From: Sphingomonas prati
GTDB taxonomy: Bacteria; Pseudomonadota; Alphaproteobacteria; Sphingomonadales; Sphingomonadaceae
Assembly (NCBI RefSeq): GCF_014643515.1
Contig: NZ_BMJP01000001.1
Span: forward strand, 558,001 to 622,000
Length of the DNA: 64,000 nucleotides
Direction: 5' to 3'
Below the pieces are notes generated by a model, which was given only the letters and a program-made list of their open reading frames with translations, was not told the origin of the DNA and did not search any database. Shown here piece by piece: positions 18,665 to 28,366 of this stretch. The stretch's first letter is position 1. Each line of letters starts with the position of its first letter. The translations under genes were made by a program, and so were the position numbers.

Positions 18665-18726
18665 CCGTTTGGTTCGAGCCGGTCGAGAACTCCGCGCAGA
18701 GTTCTCGACCGGCTCGAACCAAACGG
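18665..18726. repeat. Palindromic repeat family A, copy 1 (perfect 62-nt hairpin)
   Basis: A 28-bp perfect inverted repeat with a 6-base centre; arms begin CCGTTTGGTTCGAGCCGGTC. Copies of exactly the same 62-nt length occur at 28898, 42754 and 56368. This copy lies in the 395-bp gap (18597-18991) between two gene ends. Apart from this and a family B unit, I see nothing in that gap. Confidence 0.85.
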
Positions 18727-18798
18727 ATCAGGGGTTGGATAATTTTCATACGCCATCCGTTTCCGCAGCGCGCATCGAAGCGGAATGCCAGACCGACC

Positions 18799-18850
18799 CA
18801 TCCATCCCGAGCGAAGTCGAGGGACCCTTCGAGCGAAGTCGAGAAGCCGC
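18799..18850. repeat. Palindromic repeat family B, copy 3 (partial)
   Basis: CCCGAGCGAAGTCGAGGGAC followed by a second GAGCGAAGTCGAGAAG in the same direction. It is a tandem rather than inverted arrangement of the family B core, in the same gap as the family A hairpin. Confidence 0.6.
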
Positions 18851-18991
18851 CAGCATCAGCGGGCGGACACACCCGGAGAGGCCCCAGAACGCTCAGCCCA
18901 CATGAAATGTTGAATGTCACGAAGCGCGGGCCATCCGCCGCGCCGCATCGATCACGATGCACACGGGGCAACACCCCGCACCGCGCCCCAG

Positions 18992-19351
18992 TCAGGCCGT
19001 CCGCAACCCCTCGAGCGCGCTCTCCACGCGGTCCAGCGTGAACGGCTTGGGCAGCGTAGGGCAATCCGCATGGCGCGCGGGCGGCGGGTCGATCATCCCT
19101 CCGGTCGCCACGACGAACGCCTTGCCCTGATCTGCCAGCGCATCGGCCACCGCCCAGCTCGGCTCGCCACCGCGCAGGTGGACGTCCAGGATCGCCATGT
19201 CGAACGGCGTCGTGCGAATATGGTCGAGCGCGGCGGAGACATTGTCCACCGTGCCGGCCACCCGGTGGCCCAGCGCGTCGACGAAATCTTCCAGCATCAT
19301 CGCGATCAGCGGTTCGTCTTCGACAATCAGAACGGACAATGGCTGCGTCAT
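18992..19351 (-). CDS. Single-domain response regulator
   Basis: This stand-alone receiver domain has 119 residues and no output domain. Acidic pocket residues are in IVEDEP (10-14), the phosphoacceptor is Asp56 in AILDVHLRGGE, Thr83 is the switch threonine and Lys102 lies in LPKPF. It follows cckA on the same strand by 91 bp and may be phosphorylated by CckA or another kinase. Such lone receivers in alphaproteobacteria act as phosphate shuttles or sinks; the specific partner is unknown. The 3' side opens into a non-coding repeat-rich gap. Confidence 0.9.
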   Translation of the reverse strand: MTQPLSVLIVEDEPLIAMMLEDFVDALGHRVAGTVDNVSAALDHIRTTPFDMAILDVHLRGGEPSWAVADALADQGKAFVVATGGMIDPPPARHADCPTLPKPFTLDRVESALEGLRTA

Positions 19352-19442
19352 GAAAGGGGCATTACGGGATGGCCGCCACGCCGCAAAGCCAAATCGCTAC
19401 GCTTCCGGTTCAATTGACTGACTTGGATTAAGACCAACCTGA

Positions 19443-21902
19443 TTATCCCGCGATATTGCCTCGCCCGACCGCGGCCCCCAGCGCGTCGCGCGCCGCTTGC
19501 CCCAGCTGCTGAACCGAAAACGGCTTGGGCAGGAACGCGACGTTGTCGATCGCGATCGAATTGCGCAGCTGCTCCTCGGCATAGCCCGACATGAACACGA
19601 TCGGCAGGCGCGGCAGCACCGCCCGCGCGTGGCGGACCATTGTCGGCCCGTCCATCGTCGGCATCACCACGTCGGAAATCAGCAGGTCGATCGTCGCCGG
19701 CTCCGGATTGTCCTTCCCCCACGGGGCGATGCCGAGCAGTTCGAGCGCGAGTTCGCCGTTCGCCGCGGTCAGCACGCGGTACCCCTGCCGCGTCAGCGCC
19801 CGTTCCGCCACCGCACGGACCATGTCCTCGTCCTCGACCAGCAGGATCGTGCCCGACCCCCAGACCTCCGACGGCTTCTCGCGCGGCAGCGGCAGGACCA
19901 CCTCCGCCTTCGAATCGGCCAGATGGACCGGCAGGTAGATGACGAACGTCGTCCCCTCCCCCAGCTTCGAATCGGCGAAGATGAATCCGCCGGACTGCTT
20001 GACGATGCCGTACACCGTCGACAGCCCCAGCCCCGTCCCCTTGCCCACCGGCTTAGTGGTGTAGAACGGTTCGAACACCTTCCCCAACACCTCGGGCGGG
20101 ATGCCCGTGCCGGTGTCGGTTACCGACAGCGCGGTGTAGTCGCCCACCGGCAGCACGTCGGACCCCAGATCCCGCACCTGCGCGGCGGTGACGCCGTAGG
20201 TCTGGAGCGTCAGCGTGCCGCCGCCCGGCATCGCATCGCGCGCGTTCACCGCCAGGTTGACGATCACCTGTTCCAGCTGCCCGGGATCGGCGCGCACCGC
20301 GCCCAGCGCGCGGCCATGCTTCACCTGCAACGCCACCGTCTCGCCGAGCAATCGCTTGAGGAGATTCGAAATCTCGGAAATCACGTCGGGCAGCTGCAGC
20401 ACCTGCGGCCGCAACGTTTGCTGGCGCGAGAAGGCGAGCAGCTGCCGCGTCAGGCCGGCCGCGCGGTTCGAGTTGTGCTTGATCTGCTGGATGTCGTCAT
20501 AATCGCTGTCGCCGGGCGTGTGGCGCATCATCATCAGGTCGCAATGCCCGATGATCGCGGTCAGGATGTTGTTGAAATCATGCGCCACGCCGCCGGCCAG
20601 CTGGCCCACCGCCTGCATCTTGGTCGCCTGCGCCACCTGCCGCTTCAGCTTCGATTCCTCGGTGCTGTCCTTCAGGCTGAGCAGCACGGACGCATCGCCC
20701 AGCCCGCGCGCGGTGGCGATGGTCAGCGACACCGGCTCGTCCGGCCGGTGGCGGAGCCGGACCGACAGGTCGCCCGAATGCTGCCGACCCGAACCGGATC
20801 CGAACCGCCGCACCGCGTCGGACACCGCTCCCTTGTCCTCCTTCACCACCAGGTCGCTCGGATAGACCGCCGCCTGACCCGCGGGCAGCCCCGCCGCTCG
20901 CTCGAACGCGGCATTGACGAACAACAGCCGCCCGTCGCGTTCCGCCAGGGCAAGGCCGAGCGGCAACATGCCGAGCAGGTTGTGGATGTGGACCGCCGAT
21001 CCGGCATCGCCCGCCGGGGTCGCACCCGGCCCGGGGCTGTCGTCCAGAATAAGGAACAGGCTGGTGTCGCGGTCCGGATCGATCGGCACCTGCACCAGCC
21101 GCAGTGGATCGACCTCGTCGCCGTCGCCCGCAAAGCGGATGCGATCGTCCGGCCCGCGACGCAGCAGGTCGGTCAACGTCCGCCCGGTCGCATCCACCCC
21201 GGTCGGCGCCGCGCCGCTGTCGGTCGCGTCCAGCGCGCGCGCCGACAGCACGCGGTTCGCGCCGAGCAGCCGGCCGTCGCGATCGACCAGCGCCGCCATC
21301 ACGCCGGCATCGCCCATCCGCCGCCCCGGCTCGCCGGTCACCAGCGCCAGCAGGTCGCGCACCGGATCGTCGGTCAAATGCGGCCGGAACCGCCAGACGA
21401 GGTGATCCTCCGATTGCCCCGCACGCACCACCGTCACCGACAGCCGGCGGTGCTCGGTATTGAGCGACGCCGCCGCGCCGATCCCGTCGCGCCACGCCGC
21501 ACGTCCCGCAGCGTTCAACGCCAGGCTGCCCTCCCCGTCGAACAGGATGCCCGACGGCGGCGGCAATCCCCCGAACCAGCTTTCGTACATGCGGTTCGCG
21601 CACAGCAGCTGCCCGTCGCGTTCGGTGATGGCCACGGCGTCGTGATCCTGCTCGATCGCCGCCAACGCCAGTGACCAGTCGACCCCCGGTCCCGCACCCG
21701 CCTCGTCCCCCGTTCGCACGGTGCGCGTGAACCAGACCAGCGCGACGAACGCCGCCAGCGTCGCCAGGAAAACCGTCGCGACCAGCACATCGCCCGCAAA
21801 CCACCAGATCGCCACGGCACTGGACACCGCGACGCAGCCCACCGCGGTGAGCGCGATCCGGTGGCGGACGTCGGGATCGGCGGGGTCAGGGGACGGTGTC
21901 AT
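19443..21902 (-). CDS. cckA: Cell-cycle hybrid histidine kinase CckA
   Basis: This 819-residue inner-membrane hybrid kinase has two N-terminal membrane segments (about 15-36 and 38-59) and PAS-like sensor regions (about 75-180, 185-290 and 305-410). The dimerisation domain carries the phosphorylated His441 (GGVAHDFNNILTAIIGH). The ATPase domain has NLAVNARDAMPGGG and GKGTGLGLSTVYGIVKQSGG, and a C-terminal receiver carries Asp744 in LISDVVMP. This order and the HDFNN box identify CckA, which phosphorylates CtrA through ChpT and switches to phosphatase on c-di-GMP binding. ChpT and CtrA are not in the window. A lone receiver gene follows. Confidence 0.93.
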   Translation of the reverse strand: MTPSPDPADPDVRHRIALTAVGCVAVSSAVAIWWFAGDVLVATVFLATLAAFVALVWFTRTVRTGDEAGAGPGVDWSLALAAIEQDHDAVAITERDGQLLCANRMYESWFGGLPPPSGILFDGEGSLALNAAGRAAWRDGIGAAASLNTEHRRLSVTVVRAGQSEDHLVWRFRPHLTDDPVRDLLALVTGEPGRRMGDAGVMAALVDRDGRLLGANRVLSARALDATDSGAAPTGVDATGRTLTDLLRRGPDDRIRFAGDGDEVDPLRLVQVPIDPDRDTSLFLILDDSPGPGATPAGDAGSAVHIHNLLGMLPLGLALAERDGRLLFVNAAFERAAGLPAGQAAVYPSDLVVKEDKGAVSDAVRRFGSGSGRQHSGDLSVRLRHRPDEPVSLTIATARGLGDASVLLSLKDSTEESKLKRQVAQATKMQAVGQLAGGVAHDFNNILTAIIGHCDLMMMRHTPGDSDYDDIQQIKHNSNRAAGLTRQLLAFSRQQTLRPQVLQLPDVISEISNLLKRLLGETVALQVKHGRALGAVRADPGQLEQVIVNLAVNARDAMPGGGTLTLQTYGVTAAQVRDLGSDVLPVGDYTALSVTDTGTGIPPEVLGKVFEPFYTTKPVGKGTGLGLSTVYGIVKQSGGFIFADSKLGEGTTFVIYLPVHLADSKAEVVLPLPREKPSEVWGSGTILLVEDEDMVRAVAERALTRQGYRVLTAANGELALELLGIAPWGKDNPEPATIDLLISDVVMPTMDGPTMVRHARAVLPRLPIVFMSGYAEEQLRNSIAIDNVAFLPKPFSVQQLGQAARDALGAAVGRGNIAG

Positions 21903-21966
21903 GCGTGGATGCGCTTTCGACCCGCCGGGGGTGCATCGTCAAGCCGCCTGCCATGGGCGGTGTCGC

Positions 21967-21993
21967 AAAGGGGTGGCGCCGACCGCCACCCCT
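21967..21993 (-). terminator. Terminator-like hairpin after the M13 peptidase gene
   Basis: On the minus strand AGGGGTGGCG, a 5-base loop and CGCCACCCCT form a perfect 10-bp stem, followed by TTTGCG. It starts 9 bases past the peptidase stop at 22002 and lies just upstream of cckA. Confidence 0.65.
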
Positions 21994-22001
21994 GCGCACG
22001 C

Positions 22002-24053
22002 TTACCAGATGCGGACGCGCTCTGCCGGCGCTAGGTACAGCTTCTCGCCCGGCTTGGGCTTGTACGCCGCATACCAGGGGTCGAGGTTGCGGACGACGTT
22101 CGCGCGCTGCTCGGCGGGCGAATGCGGATCGGTCAGCAACTGCTGGCGCAGCGCCGCCTCGCGATCGTTGCGGCGCCACACCTGCGCCCAGCCCAGGTAG
22201 AAACGCTGGTCGCCGGTCATGCCGTCGATCACCGGCGCCGGCTTGCCGCCCAGCGACTTCTGGTATGCGCCATACGCCGCGGTCAGACCGGCCAGATCGC
22301 CGATATTCTCGCCCAGCGTCAGCCCGCCCTGCACATGCAGGCCCGGGATCGGCTCGTACTTGTCATACTGCGCCACCAGCTGGCCGGTCAGCGCCTTGAA
22401 CTGTGCGACGTCCTTCGGCGTCCACCATTCGGTCAGCTTGCCGGTGCTGTCGTACTGCGAACCCTGATCATCGAAATGATGGCTGATCTCGTGGCCGATC
22501 ACGGCACCGATCCCGCCATAATTCACCGCCGGATCGGCGTTCGGATCGAAGAACGGCGGTTGCAGGATCGCCGCCGGGAACACGATCTCGTTCATGCCGA
22601 AATTGGCATAGGCGTTGATCGTCGTGGGGGTCATGCCCCATTCCTCGCGGTCGAGCGGCTTGCCCAGCTTGTTCAGGTCGCGCTGGAACTCGAACGCCGT
22701 CGCGCGCTGCACATTGCCGAGCAGGTCGTTCCGGTCGATCTTCAGCGCGGAATAATCGCGCCACGTGTCCGGGTAACCGATCTTGGCACGGAACGCGGCC
22801 AGCTTGGCGCGCGCCTTCACCTTGGTCTCGGGCGCCATCCAGGTCAGCGCGTCGATCCGGTCGCCCATCGCGGCGATCACGTTCTTCACCAGCAGGTCGG
22901 CCTGCGCCTTGGCCTCGGGCGGGAAATACTTGGCGACGTAGATCTTGCCGAGATCCTCGCCGACCTGCCCGTTGACCAGCGCCACGCCGCGCTTCCAGCG
23001 ATCGCGGTTTTGCGGCGTGCCCTGCAACTGCGTCGAATTGAACGCGAACGAGGCGTCGACAAACGGCTGCGACAGATAGGGCGCGAACCGGTTGATCGCG
23101 CGCAGCTTCATGTAATCCTGCAACACATTGAGCGGCGTGGCGGCGATCACCGCGGCACTGCCCGTGAACGCGGTCGGCTGCGCCACCAGGAACTGGGTTT
23201 GGCCGTTCACGCCGGTCGCGGCGAGATACTTGGCCCAGTCGAACCCGGGTGCCTTCTGGGCGAAATCGGCCGCCGACCACTTGTTGTACGTCTTGACCGC
23301 ATCGCGCGAATCGATCCGCGTCCACTGGACCTGCGCCAGCTTCGTCTCGAACGCGATCACCGCCTGCGCCCGCGCGGCGCCGTTGGGCAGCCCCGCCAGC
23401 GCGAACAGCTTCGTCAGATAACCGGCATAGGCGGTGCGCGCCTCGACCAGCTTCGGATCGGTCTTCAGATAATAATCGCGGTCGGGCAGCCCCAGCCCGC
23501 CCTGCCCCATCGACACGATGTAGGTTTCGGGATTGCGATCGTCCTGACCCACGCCCAGCCGGAACGGCGTCGGCACGCCGATCCGCGCCAGCTTGCCCAT
23601 CTCCGCCGCCAGCGCCGGCTTCGTCTTGGCCGCATCGATCGCGGCCAGCGTCGGCTTCAGCGGTGCGGCGCCCTTGGCATCGACCGCCGCCTGGTCGACG
23701 AAGCTGGCGTACAGATCGCCGATCCGCGTCCCCGGCGTGCGCGCCGCTTCCTCCAGGATCGCGCGACTACGCTCGGTCGACAGGTCGTCCAGCCGGGTGA
23801 ACATGCCGTAGCTCGACCGATCGGCCGGGATCGGGTTCGTCTTCTTCCAGGTGCCGCTGGCGAACGCGTCGAAATTATCGCCCGGTGCCACGCTGCGGTC
23901 CATGCCCGCGGTGTCGAACCCGAACGTGCCGAGTTCCGGCTTGCCCGCATTGACGGCGGTCACGGGGCGCGGTGCCGGCGCGGTCTGGGCAAAGGCAGGG
24001 GCAGCGATGCTGGCAAACGCGGACGCGCCCAGCAGGACGATCTTCAATCGCAT
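22002..24053 (-). CDS. Secreted M13 family zinc metallopeptidase (PepO/neprilysin-like)
   Basis: This 683-residue periplasmic endopeptidase has a signal peptide ending APAFA near residue 22. The zinc site is HEISH in AVIGHEISHHFDDQGS near residue 490, and the third ligand is in LTLGENIGDLAGL. NAYANFGMNEIVFPA, with the substrate-binding Asn-Ala-x-Tyr, precedes it. Length fits the neprilysin family. It probably degrades peptides in the cell envelope. It is followed by a hairpin and then cckA on the same strand. Confidence 0.95.
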   Translation of the reverse strand: MRLKIVLLGASAFASIAAPAFAQTAPAPRPVTAVNAGKPELGTFGFDTAGMDRSVAPGDNFDAFASGTWKKTNPIPADRSSYGMFTRLDDLSTERSRAILEEAARTPGTRIGDLYASFVDQAAVDAKGAAPLKPTLAAIDAAKTKPALAAEMGKLARIGVPTPFRLGVGQDDRNPETYIVSMGQGGLGLPDRDYYLKTDPKLVEARTAYAGYLTKLFALAGLPNGAARAQAVIAFETKLAQVQWTRIDSRDAVKTYNKWSAADFAQKAPGFDWAKYLAATGVNGQTQFLVAQPTAFTGSAAVIAATPLNVLQDYMKLRAINRFAPYLSQPFVDASFAFNSTQLQGTPQNRDRWKRGVALVNGQVGEDLGKIYVAKYFPPEAKAQADLLVKNVIAAMGDRIDALTWMAPETKVKARAKLAAFRAKIGYPDTWRDYSALKIDRNDLLGNVQRATAFEFQRDLNKLGKPLDREEWGMTPTTINAYANFGMNEIVFPAAILQPPFFDPNADPAVNYGGIGAVIGHEISHHFDDQGSQYDSTGKLTEWWTPKDVAQFKALTGQLVAQYDKYEPIPGLHVQGGLTLGENIGDLAGLTAAYGAYQKSLGGKPAPVIDGMTGDQRFYLGWAQVWRRNDREAALRQQLLTDPHSPAEQRANVVRNLDPWYAAYKPKPGEKLYLAPAERVRIW

Positions 24054-24165
24054 GGGAAACCTTCTCGATCGGCCGCGAACGACGCGGCTAAATCCCGGAG
24101 TGTACGGACTTCATGCGACTATGCGAGCATTTCCGTCGCCGTTCCTGACATCCCTGTCGCAAAGC

Positions 24166-24732
24166 TCAAAGGCCGCGCAGCGCCCGTTCGCGGCCGCGCG
24201 CATGCCATTTATGCCCGATCCAGATTCGCCAGCCAATCGTCGCGATGGCATAGCCCGCGACCCCCATCCCGATCGCCAAGACTGTCAGACCGGCAAGCAA
24301 CCCCGGTGCGGCCGACGACAGCAGCCAGTGCTTCCAGTCCGCGAACGTCGCGCCGGCATGGATCATCCGCATCACCGATCCCGGATCGGTCTCCATCCCG
24401 AACAGCGCGGACGCGATCCAGAGCGACGCGATCACGATCAGCGGCGTGGTCAGCGGGTTGGACAGGAACGTCGTGCCCGTCGTCAGCGGCACGTTGGCGC
24501 GGAACGGGATCGCCAGCATCGCCGCGGACAGCGGCTGCACCACCGGGATCATCACGAAGATCCCGACCGTCAGCCCAATGCCGATTGCCCGCGGCACCGA
24601 CCGCCGCGTGAAACGCCAGAGCGCCGGACGCAGCAACAGATGCGCCACGGGCCGCAACAGACGGTTCGCCTCCAGCTCCTCGCGGGCCGGCATGATCGCG
24701 CGGATGCGATCGGCGAGCCAGGTCTTAGCCAC
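24166..24732 (-). CDS. DUF2062 membrane protein
   Basis: This 188-residue membrane protein of the DUF2062 family has [16 protein letters not shown], then [20 protein letters not shown], the conserved DUF2062 core, and three or four hydrophobic segments. The function of the family is unknown. GTG at 24732 is the best start: it overlaps the smpB stop by 8 bp, and the frame upstream of it runs through smpB in another phase. Co-translation with smpB is likely. Confidence 0.82.
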   Translation of the reverse strand: MAKTWLADRIRAIMPAREELEANRLLRPVAHLLLRPALWRFTRRSVPRAIGIGLTVGIFVMIPVVQPLSAAMLAIPFRANVPLTTGTTFLSNPLTTPLIVIASLWIASALFGMETDPGSVMRMIHAGATFADWKHWLLSSAAPGLLAGLTVLAIGMGVAGYAIATIGWRIWIGHKWHARGRERALRGL

Positions 24733-25207
24733 GTTCGCGCATGATCCGGGCGCGGTCGCGCGACCAGTCGCGATCCTTCTGCACCTCGCGCTTGTCGTGC
24801 AGCTTCTTGCCCTTCGCCAGCGCCAGCTCGACCTTCGCCCGCCCACGCCCGTTGAAATAGATCGCCATCGGGATCAGCGTCATCCCCTCGCGCGACACGC
24901 CGGTCCGCATCTTCTCGACCTCGCGTTCGTGCAGCAGCAGCTTGCGCGGGCGCTTGGGCTCGTGGTTGAACCGGTTGCCAAAATTATATTCCGGCACGTT
25001 GGCATTCACCAGATAGACCTGCCCGTCCTTCACCTCGGCATAACTCTCCGCGATCGACCCTTCGCCGAACCGCAGCGACTTCACCTCGGTGCCGGTCAGC
25101 GCGATGCCCGCCTCGAAAAATTCCTCAAGGAAATATTCGAACCGCGCACGGCGATTCTCGGCGACCACTTTCACCTTCTCGAACTGTGGGGGCTTGGGAC
25201 GCGCCAT
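24725..25207 (-). CDS. smpB: SsrA-binding protein SmpB
   Basis: SmpB carries tmRNA to stalled ribosomes for trans-translation. The 160-residue protein contains the OB-fold core [29 protein letters not shown]-type start, [12 protein letters not shown] and the C-terminal tail [16 protein letters not shown] that becomes helical in the ribosomal decoding path. It lies 67 bp after dapA, the usual neighbour in sphingomonads. The tmRNA gene itself was not found in this window. Confidence 0.97.
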   Translation of the reverse strand: MARPKPPQFEKVKVVAENRRARFEYFLEEFFEAGIALTGTEVKSLRFGEGSIAESYAEVKDGQVYLVNANVPEYNFGNRFNHEPKRPRKLLLHEREVEKMRTGVSREGMTLIPMAIYFNGRGRAKVELALAKGKKLHDKREVQKDRDWSRDRARIMRERG

Positions 25208-25274
25208 CAGGCGGCACGCTCGCGGAAGGGGAAAACGATCATGATCCGGCCTAGATGGTCCGTCCGCCCGCGCT

Positions 25275-26150
25275 TCACAACAGTCCGGCCGTCAGCAGCG
25301 CCGCATCGACCTGCGCCCGGCTCGCCGCGGACGGCTCCGTCATCGGCAGGCGCAGCTCGCTCGGAAAATCGGACAGCACGCGCGACAGGGCATATTTCAC
25401 CGGCCCCGGCGACGCATCGCTGAACAACGCGGTGTGGAGCGGGAACAGCTTGTCCTGCAACGCCAGCGCATCGCCCCAGCGCCCCTCCAGGCACGCATCC
25501 TGGAACTCCGCACACAGTGCCGGCGCGACGTTGGCGGTGACCGAGATGCACCCCAGCCCGCCCATCGCCATGAACCCCAGCGCCATGTCGTCATTGCCCG
25601 ACAGCTGGCAAAAGTCGGTCCCGCACGCCAGCCGCTGCGCCGTCACGCGCACCGCATTGCCGGTCGCGTCCTTCACCCCGATCACGCTGGGCATCGCCGC
25701 CAGCCGCGCCATCGTGTCGACATGGATATCGACCGAGGTCCGGCCCGGCACGTTGTAGAGCATGATCGGCAGGTCGCACCCTTCAGCCAGCGCCTCGAAA
25801 TGGGCGATGATCCCGGCCTGCGACGGCCGGTTATAATATGGCGGCACCAGCAAAGCCGCCGCCGCTCCTGCCCGCTGGGCGGCGCGCATATGTTCCAGCG
25901 CGACGCGCGTGTCGTTCGATCCGCATCCCGCGATCACCGGCACGCGGCCCGCCGCCTGCTCGACGCAGACCGACACGACGCGGTCATGCTCGACGATCGT
26001 CATCGTGGCGCTTTCCCCGGTCGTCCCGCACGGCACCAGCGCGCTGCTGCCCGATTCGATCTGCAGGTCGATGAACTTCCGATATGTGCCTTCGTCGAAC
26101 GCCCCATCGCGGAACGGCGTTACCAAGGCCGGAATGGACCCGCGAAACAT
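25275..26150 (-). CDS. dapA: 4-hydroxy-tetrahydrodipicolinate synthase
   Basis: DapA condenses pyruvate and aspartate semialdehyde, the first committed step to lysine and meso-diaminopimelate for peptidoglycan. The 291-residue protein shows CGTTGES at 41-47, the catalytic Tyr132 in LYNVPGRT and the Schiff-base Lys160 in GVKDATGN. Length is standard. It starts divergently from a lytic transglycosylase gene. Both genes concern the cell wall and share a short intergenic region. Confidence 0.96.
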   Translation of the reverse strand: MFRGSIPALVTPFRDGAFDEGTYRKFIDLQIESGSSALVPCGTTGESATMTIVEHDRVVSVCVEQAAGRVPVIAGCGSNDTRVALEHMRAAQRAGAAAALLVPPYYNRPSQAGIIAHFEALAEGCDLPIMLYNVPGRTSVDIHVDTMARLAAMPSVIGVKDATGNAVRVTAQRLACGTDFCQLSGNDDMALGFMAMGGLGCISVTANVAPALCAEFQDACLEGRWGDALALQDKLFPLHTALFSDASPGPVKYALSRVLSDFPSELRLPMTEPSAASRAQVDAALLTAGLL

Positions 26151-26258
26151 GCGCTTCTCCCCTTCACCCGGACGCCGCCAACCGGCATAGTCGCCGGCAT
26201 GTCACAGCCCCGTGATCGTTCAGCGCCTGATAAGGACGCCCCTGCCACCGTGTCCAGC

Positions 26259-28271
26259 ATGCTTAGTCGTATCCTCGTCTCCTCCACGCTGCTCGCATCG
26301 GTCGCGGCCGCCGCGATGACGCTGCAACCGCAGGGCGGCGCGCTCGTCCCGCCGGCGCTGCCCGCGCCGGGTTATGCCGTGCCGTCGTCGGCCATGCCGG
26401 TCACCGGCTATGCCGCGCCGGGCTATGATCCGATCCGTTCCGCCATCGCGGAATGGACCCGGCTGCGGCAGTCCGACTCCTACGCGTTCGGCGATTATGC
26501 GCGGTTCCTGACCGCACACCCCGGCTGGCCGGGCGACGTCGCGATGCGCCGCACGGCGGAAAAGCGGCTTGAGACGAGCGGCGCCGATCCGCAGACGATC
26601 GTCGCCTTCTTCACGCGCTACCCCCCGCGCACGCCCGCCGGCAATGCGCGCTTCGCCGACGCACTGGCCGCACTCGGCCGCGCCGCCGATGCCCAGACGG
26701 CGGCGACCGCGGCCTGGACGGGCGGCTACCTGCCGCCAGATCTGGAGGCCGGCATCGCCTCGCGCTTCGGTCCGCGCTTCACCACCACCGACCAGGACCG
26801 GCGGATGGAGGCGCTGCTCTGGGCACGCGCCACCGTCCCCGCGATGCGCCAGCTCCCGCTCGTCTCGCCCGCCCGCCGGCCGCTCTACGCCGCGCGCATC
26901 GCGTTGCAGGGCAACCAGCCCGGCGCCGGCACCGCGCCTGCCAGCTTCGACAGCGATCCCGGCTATGTCGTCGATCGCGCCAACTGGCTGCGCAACGGCG
27001 GGCAGGTCCCGGCCGCACGCGCCTACCTCGCATCGCCGCTCAGGATCGAGGGGCAACCCTATGATGCGGAACGATATCTCGATGCGCTGCTGACCATCGC
27101 GCGCGGCGCCGCGACCGATAACCAGTCGAGCTACGCCTATGCCATCGCGGAAAAGGCGGAGGCCGCGTTCCCCGCCGGCACCAACATCCGCGAGCGCGAT
27201 CTTGACGAGCGCGACGACTATACCAGCTTGGTCTGGCTGGGCGGCATCACCGCGTTCAAGAAGCTCAACCGACCGGCGGACGCCGCGACGATGTTCGCGC
27301 GCTACGCCCGCGCCGCACAGACGCCGCAGACCCAGACCAAGGGGCTCTACTGGGCCGGCCGTGCGGCCCAGGCAGCGGGCAACACCACCGCCGCCAACGC
27401 CTATCTGTCCGAAGCGGCGCAGCACATGGACCAGTTCTACGGTCAGCTGTCTGCCGAACGGCTCGGCCGCGCGATGGTCCTGCCGCCCGAACCCGCCTCG
27501 CCCGTTGTCGGTGCCGCCGAACGCGCCGCATTCGAATCGAGCGAACCGGTCCGTGCCGCCCGCCTGCTCGGCCGCGACGGCAACTGGCAGGACCAGACCT
27601 TGTTCGTCCGCGCGATTGCCGCGAACGCCAAGGATCAGGTCGGCCACCAGCTCGCCGTCGATCTGTCGCGGAGCATGAACCGCCCCGATCTCGGCGTCAT
27701 GGTCGCGCGCAATGCCCGCATCGGCACGACCGACCCGGTGCGTTACGGCTTCCCGACCATGACGGTGCCCGGTGCCTACGCCAGCGACTGGACGATGATC
27801 CACGCAATCAGCCGCCAGGAAAGCCAGTTCGACCGCCAGGCCAACAGCCGCGTCGGCGCGCGCGGCCTGATGCAGCTGATGCCCGGCACCGCGCGAGAAA
27901 CGTCGGGTAAATTGGGATTGTCCTATGATTACGGACGTTTGACGAGCGATCCGCAATACAACATCATGCTCGGCGCCAGCTATTTCCGCCGCATGCTCGA
28001 CTATTATGGCGGCAGCCACGTGCTGGCGGTGGCGAGCTACAACGCCGGCCCGGGCAATGTGAACAAGTTCATCCGCGCCAACGGCGACCCCCGCATGGCC
28101 GGCGTCGATGTCATCGACTGGATCGAGGCGATTCCGCTCTCCGAAACGCGCGGCTACGTCCAGCACGTCCTGGAAAACGCCGTCGTCTACGACATGATGA
28201 ACCCGAGCCGCGCCAAGATGCCTGCCACCAACCGCCTCTCCGCCTACTTGGGCAAGCGAACAGCGGGCTAA
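26259..28271 (+). CDS. Lytic murein transglycosylase (SLT family, first copy)
   Basis: This periplasmic enzyme of about 670 residues cleaves peptidoglycan to anhydro-muropeptides. It has a signal peptide starting MLSRILVSSTLLASVAAA, a long helical-repeat region, and a C-terminal SLT domain. The catalytic Glu is in AISRQESQF, followed by GARGLMQLMPGTA and ASYNAGPGNV. The start is uncertain: ATG 26259 gives a clean signal peptide, GTG 26250 has AAGGA 12 bases upstream, and ATG 26199 would add a polar extension. A second SLT gene is at 53480. Confidence 0.9.
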   Translation: MLSRILVSSTLLASVAAAAMTLQPQGGALVPPALPAPGYAVPSSAMPVTGYAAPGYDPIRSAIAEWTRLRQSDSYAFGDYARFLTAHPGWPGDVAMRRTAEKRLETSGADPQTIVAFFTRYPPRTPAGNARFADALAALGRAADAQTAATAAWTGGYLPPDLEAGIASRFGPRFTTTDQDRRMEALLWARATVPAMRQLPLVSPARRPLYAARIALQGNQPGAGTAPASFDSDPGYVVDRANWLRNGGQVPAARAYLASPLRIEGQPYDAERYLDALLTIARGAATDNQSSYAYAIAEKAEAAFPAGTNIRERDLDERDDYTSLVWLGGITAFKKLNRPADAATMFARYARAAQTPQTQTKGLYWAGRAAQAAGNTTAANAYLSEAAQHMDQFYGQLSAERLGRAMVLPPEPASPVVGAAERAAFESSEPVRAARLLGRDGNWQDQTLFVRAIAANAKDQVGHQLAVDLSRSMNRPDLGVMVARNARIGTTDPVRYGFPTMTVPGAYASDWTMIHAISRQESQFDRQANSRVGARGLMQLMPGTARETSGKLGLSYDYGRLTSDPQYNIMLGASYFRRMLDYYGGSHVLAVASYNAGPGNVNKFIRANGDPRMAGVDVIDWIEAIPLSETRGYVQHVLENAVVYDMMNPSRAKMPATNRLSAYLGKRTAG

Positions 28272-28283
28272 CCTTCTACTGTC

Positions 28284-28321
28284 GTCCCCCCTCCCCTTCA
28301 GGGGAGGGGTTGGGGGTGGGG
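28284..28321. repeat. Palindromic repeat family C, copy 2
   Basis: CCCCCTCCCC-TTCA-GGGGAGGGG and a TTGGGGGTGGG tail between the transglycosylase stop (28271) and greB (28367). It is transcribed in the plus direction if greB is read from the upstream promoter. Confidence 0.8.
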
Positions 28322-28366
28322 GCAACAGCACCACAAGCGCACGGCCAGCAGGCGATCCCGACCAAA

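Noticed and set aside
18597-18991. A tRNA or small RNA gene in the gap before the lone receiver
   Set aside because: No tRNA cloverleaf or T-loop consensus was found. The strong foldable sequence is explained by the family A and B repeats.
19497-21674. A 725-codon open frame on the plus strand opposite cckA
   Set aside because: Its product is dominated by Arg, His, Gln and Pro, as expected for the antisense of a high-GC gene. The minus-strand frame has complete kinase and receiver motifs.
22122-24611. An 829-codon plus-strand frame opposite the M13 peptidase
   Set aside because: It is a composition-driven shadow. The opposite strand has a signal peptide and HEISH zinc site in one uninterrupted frame.
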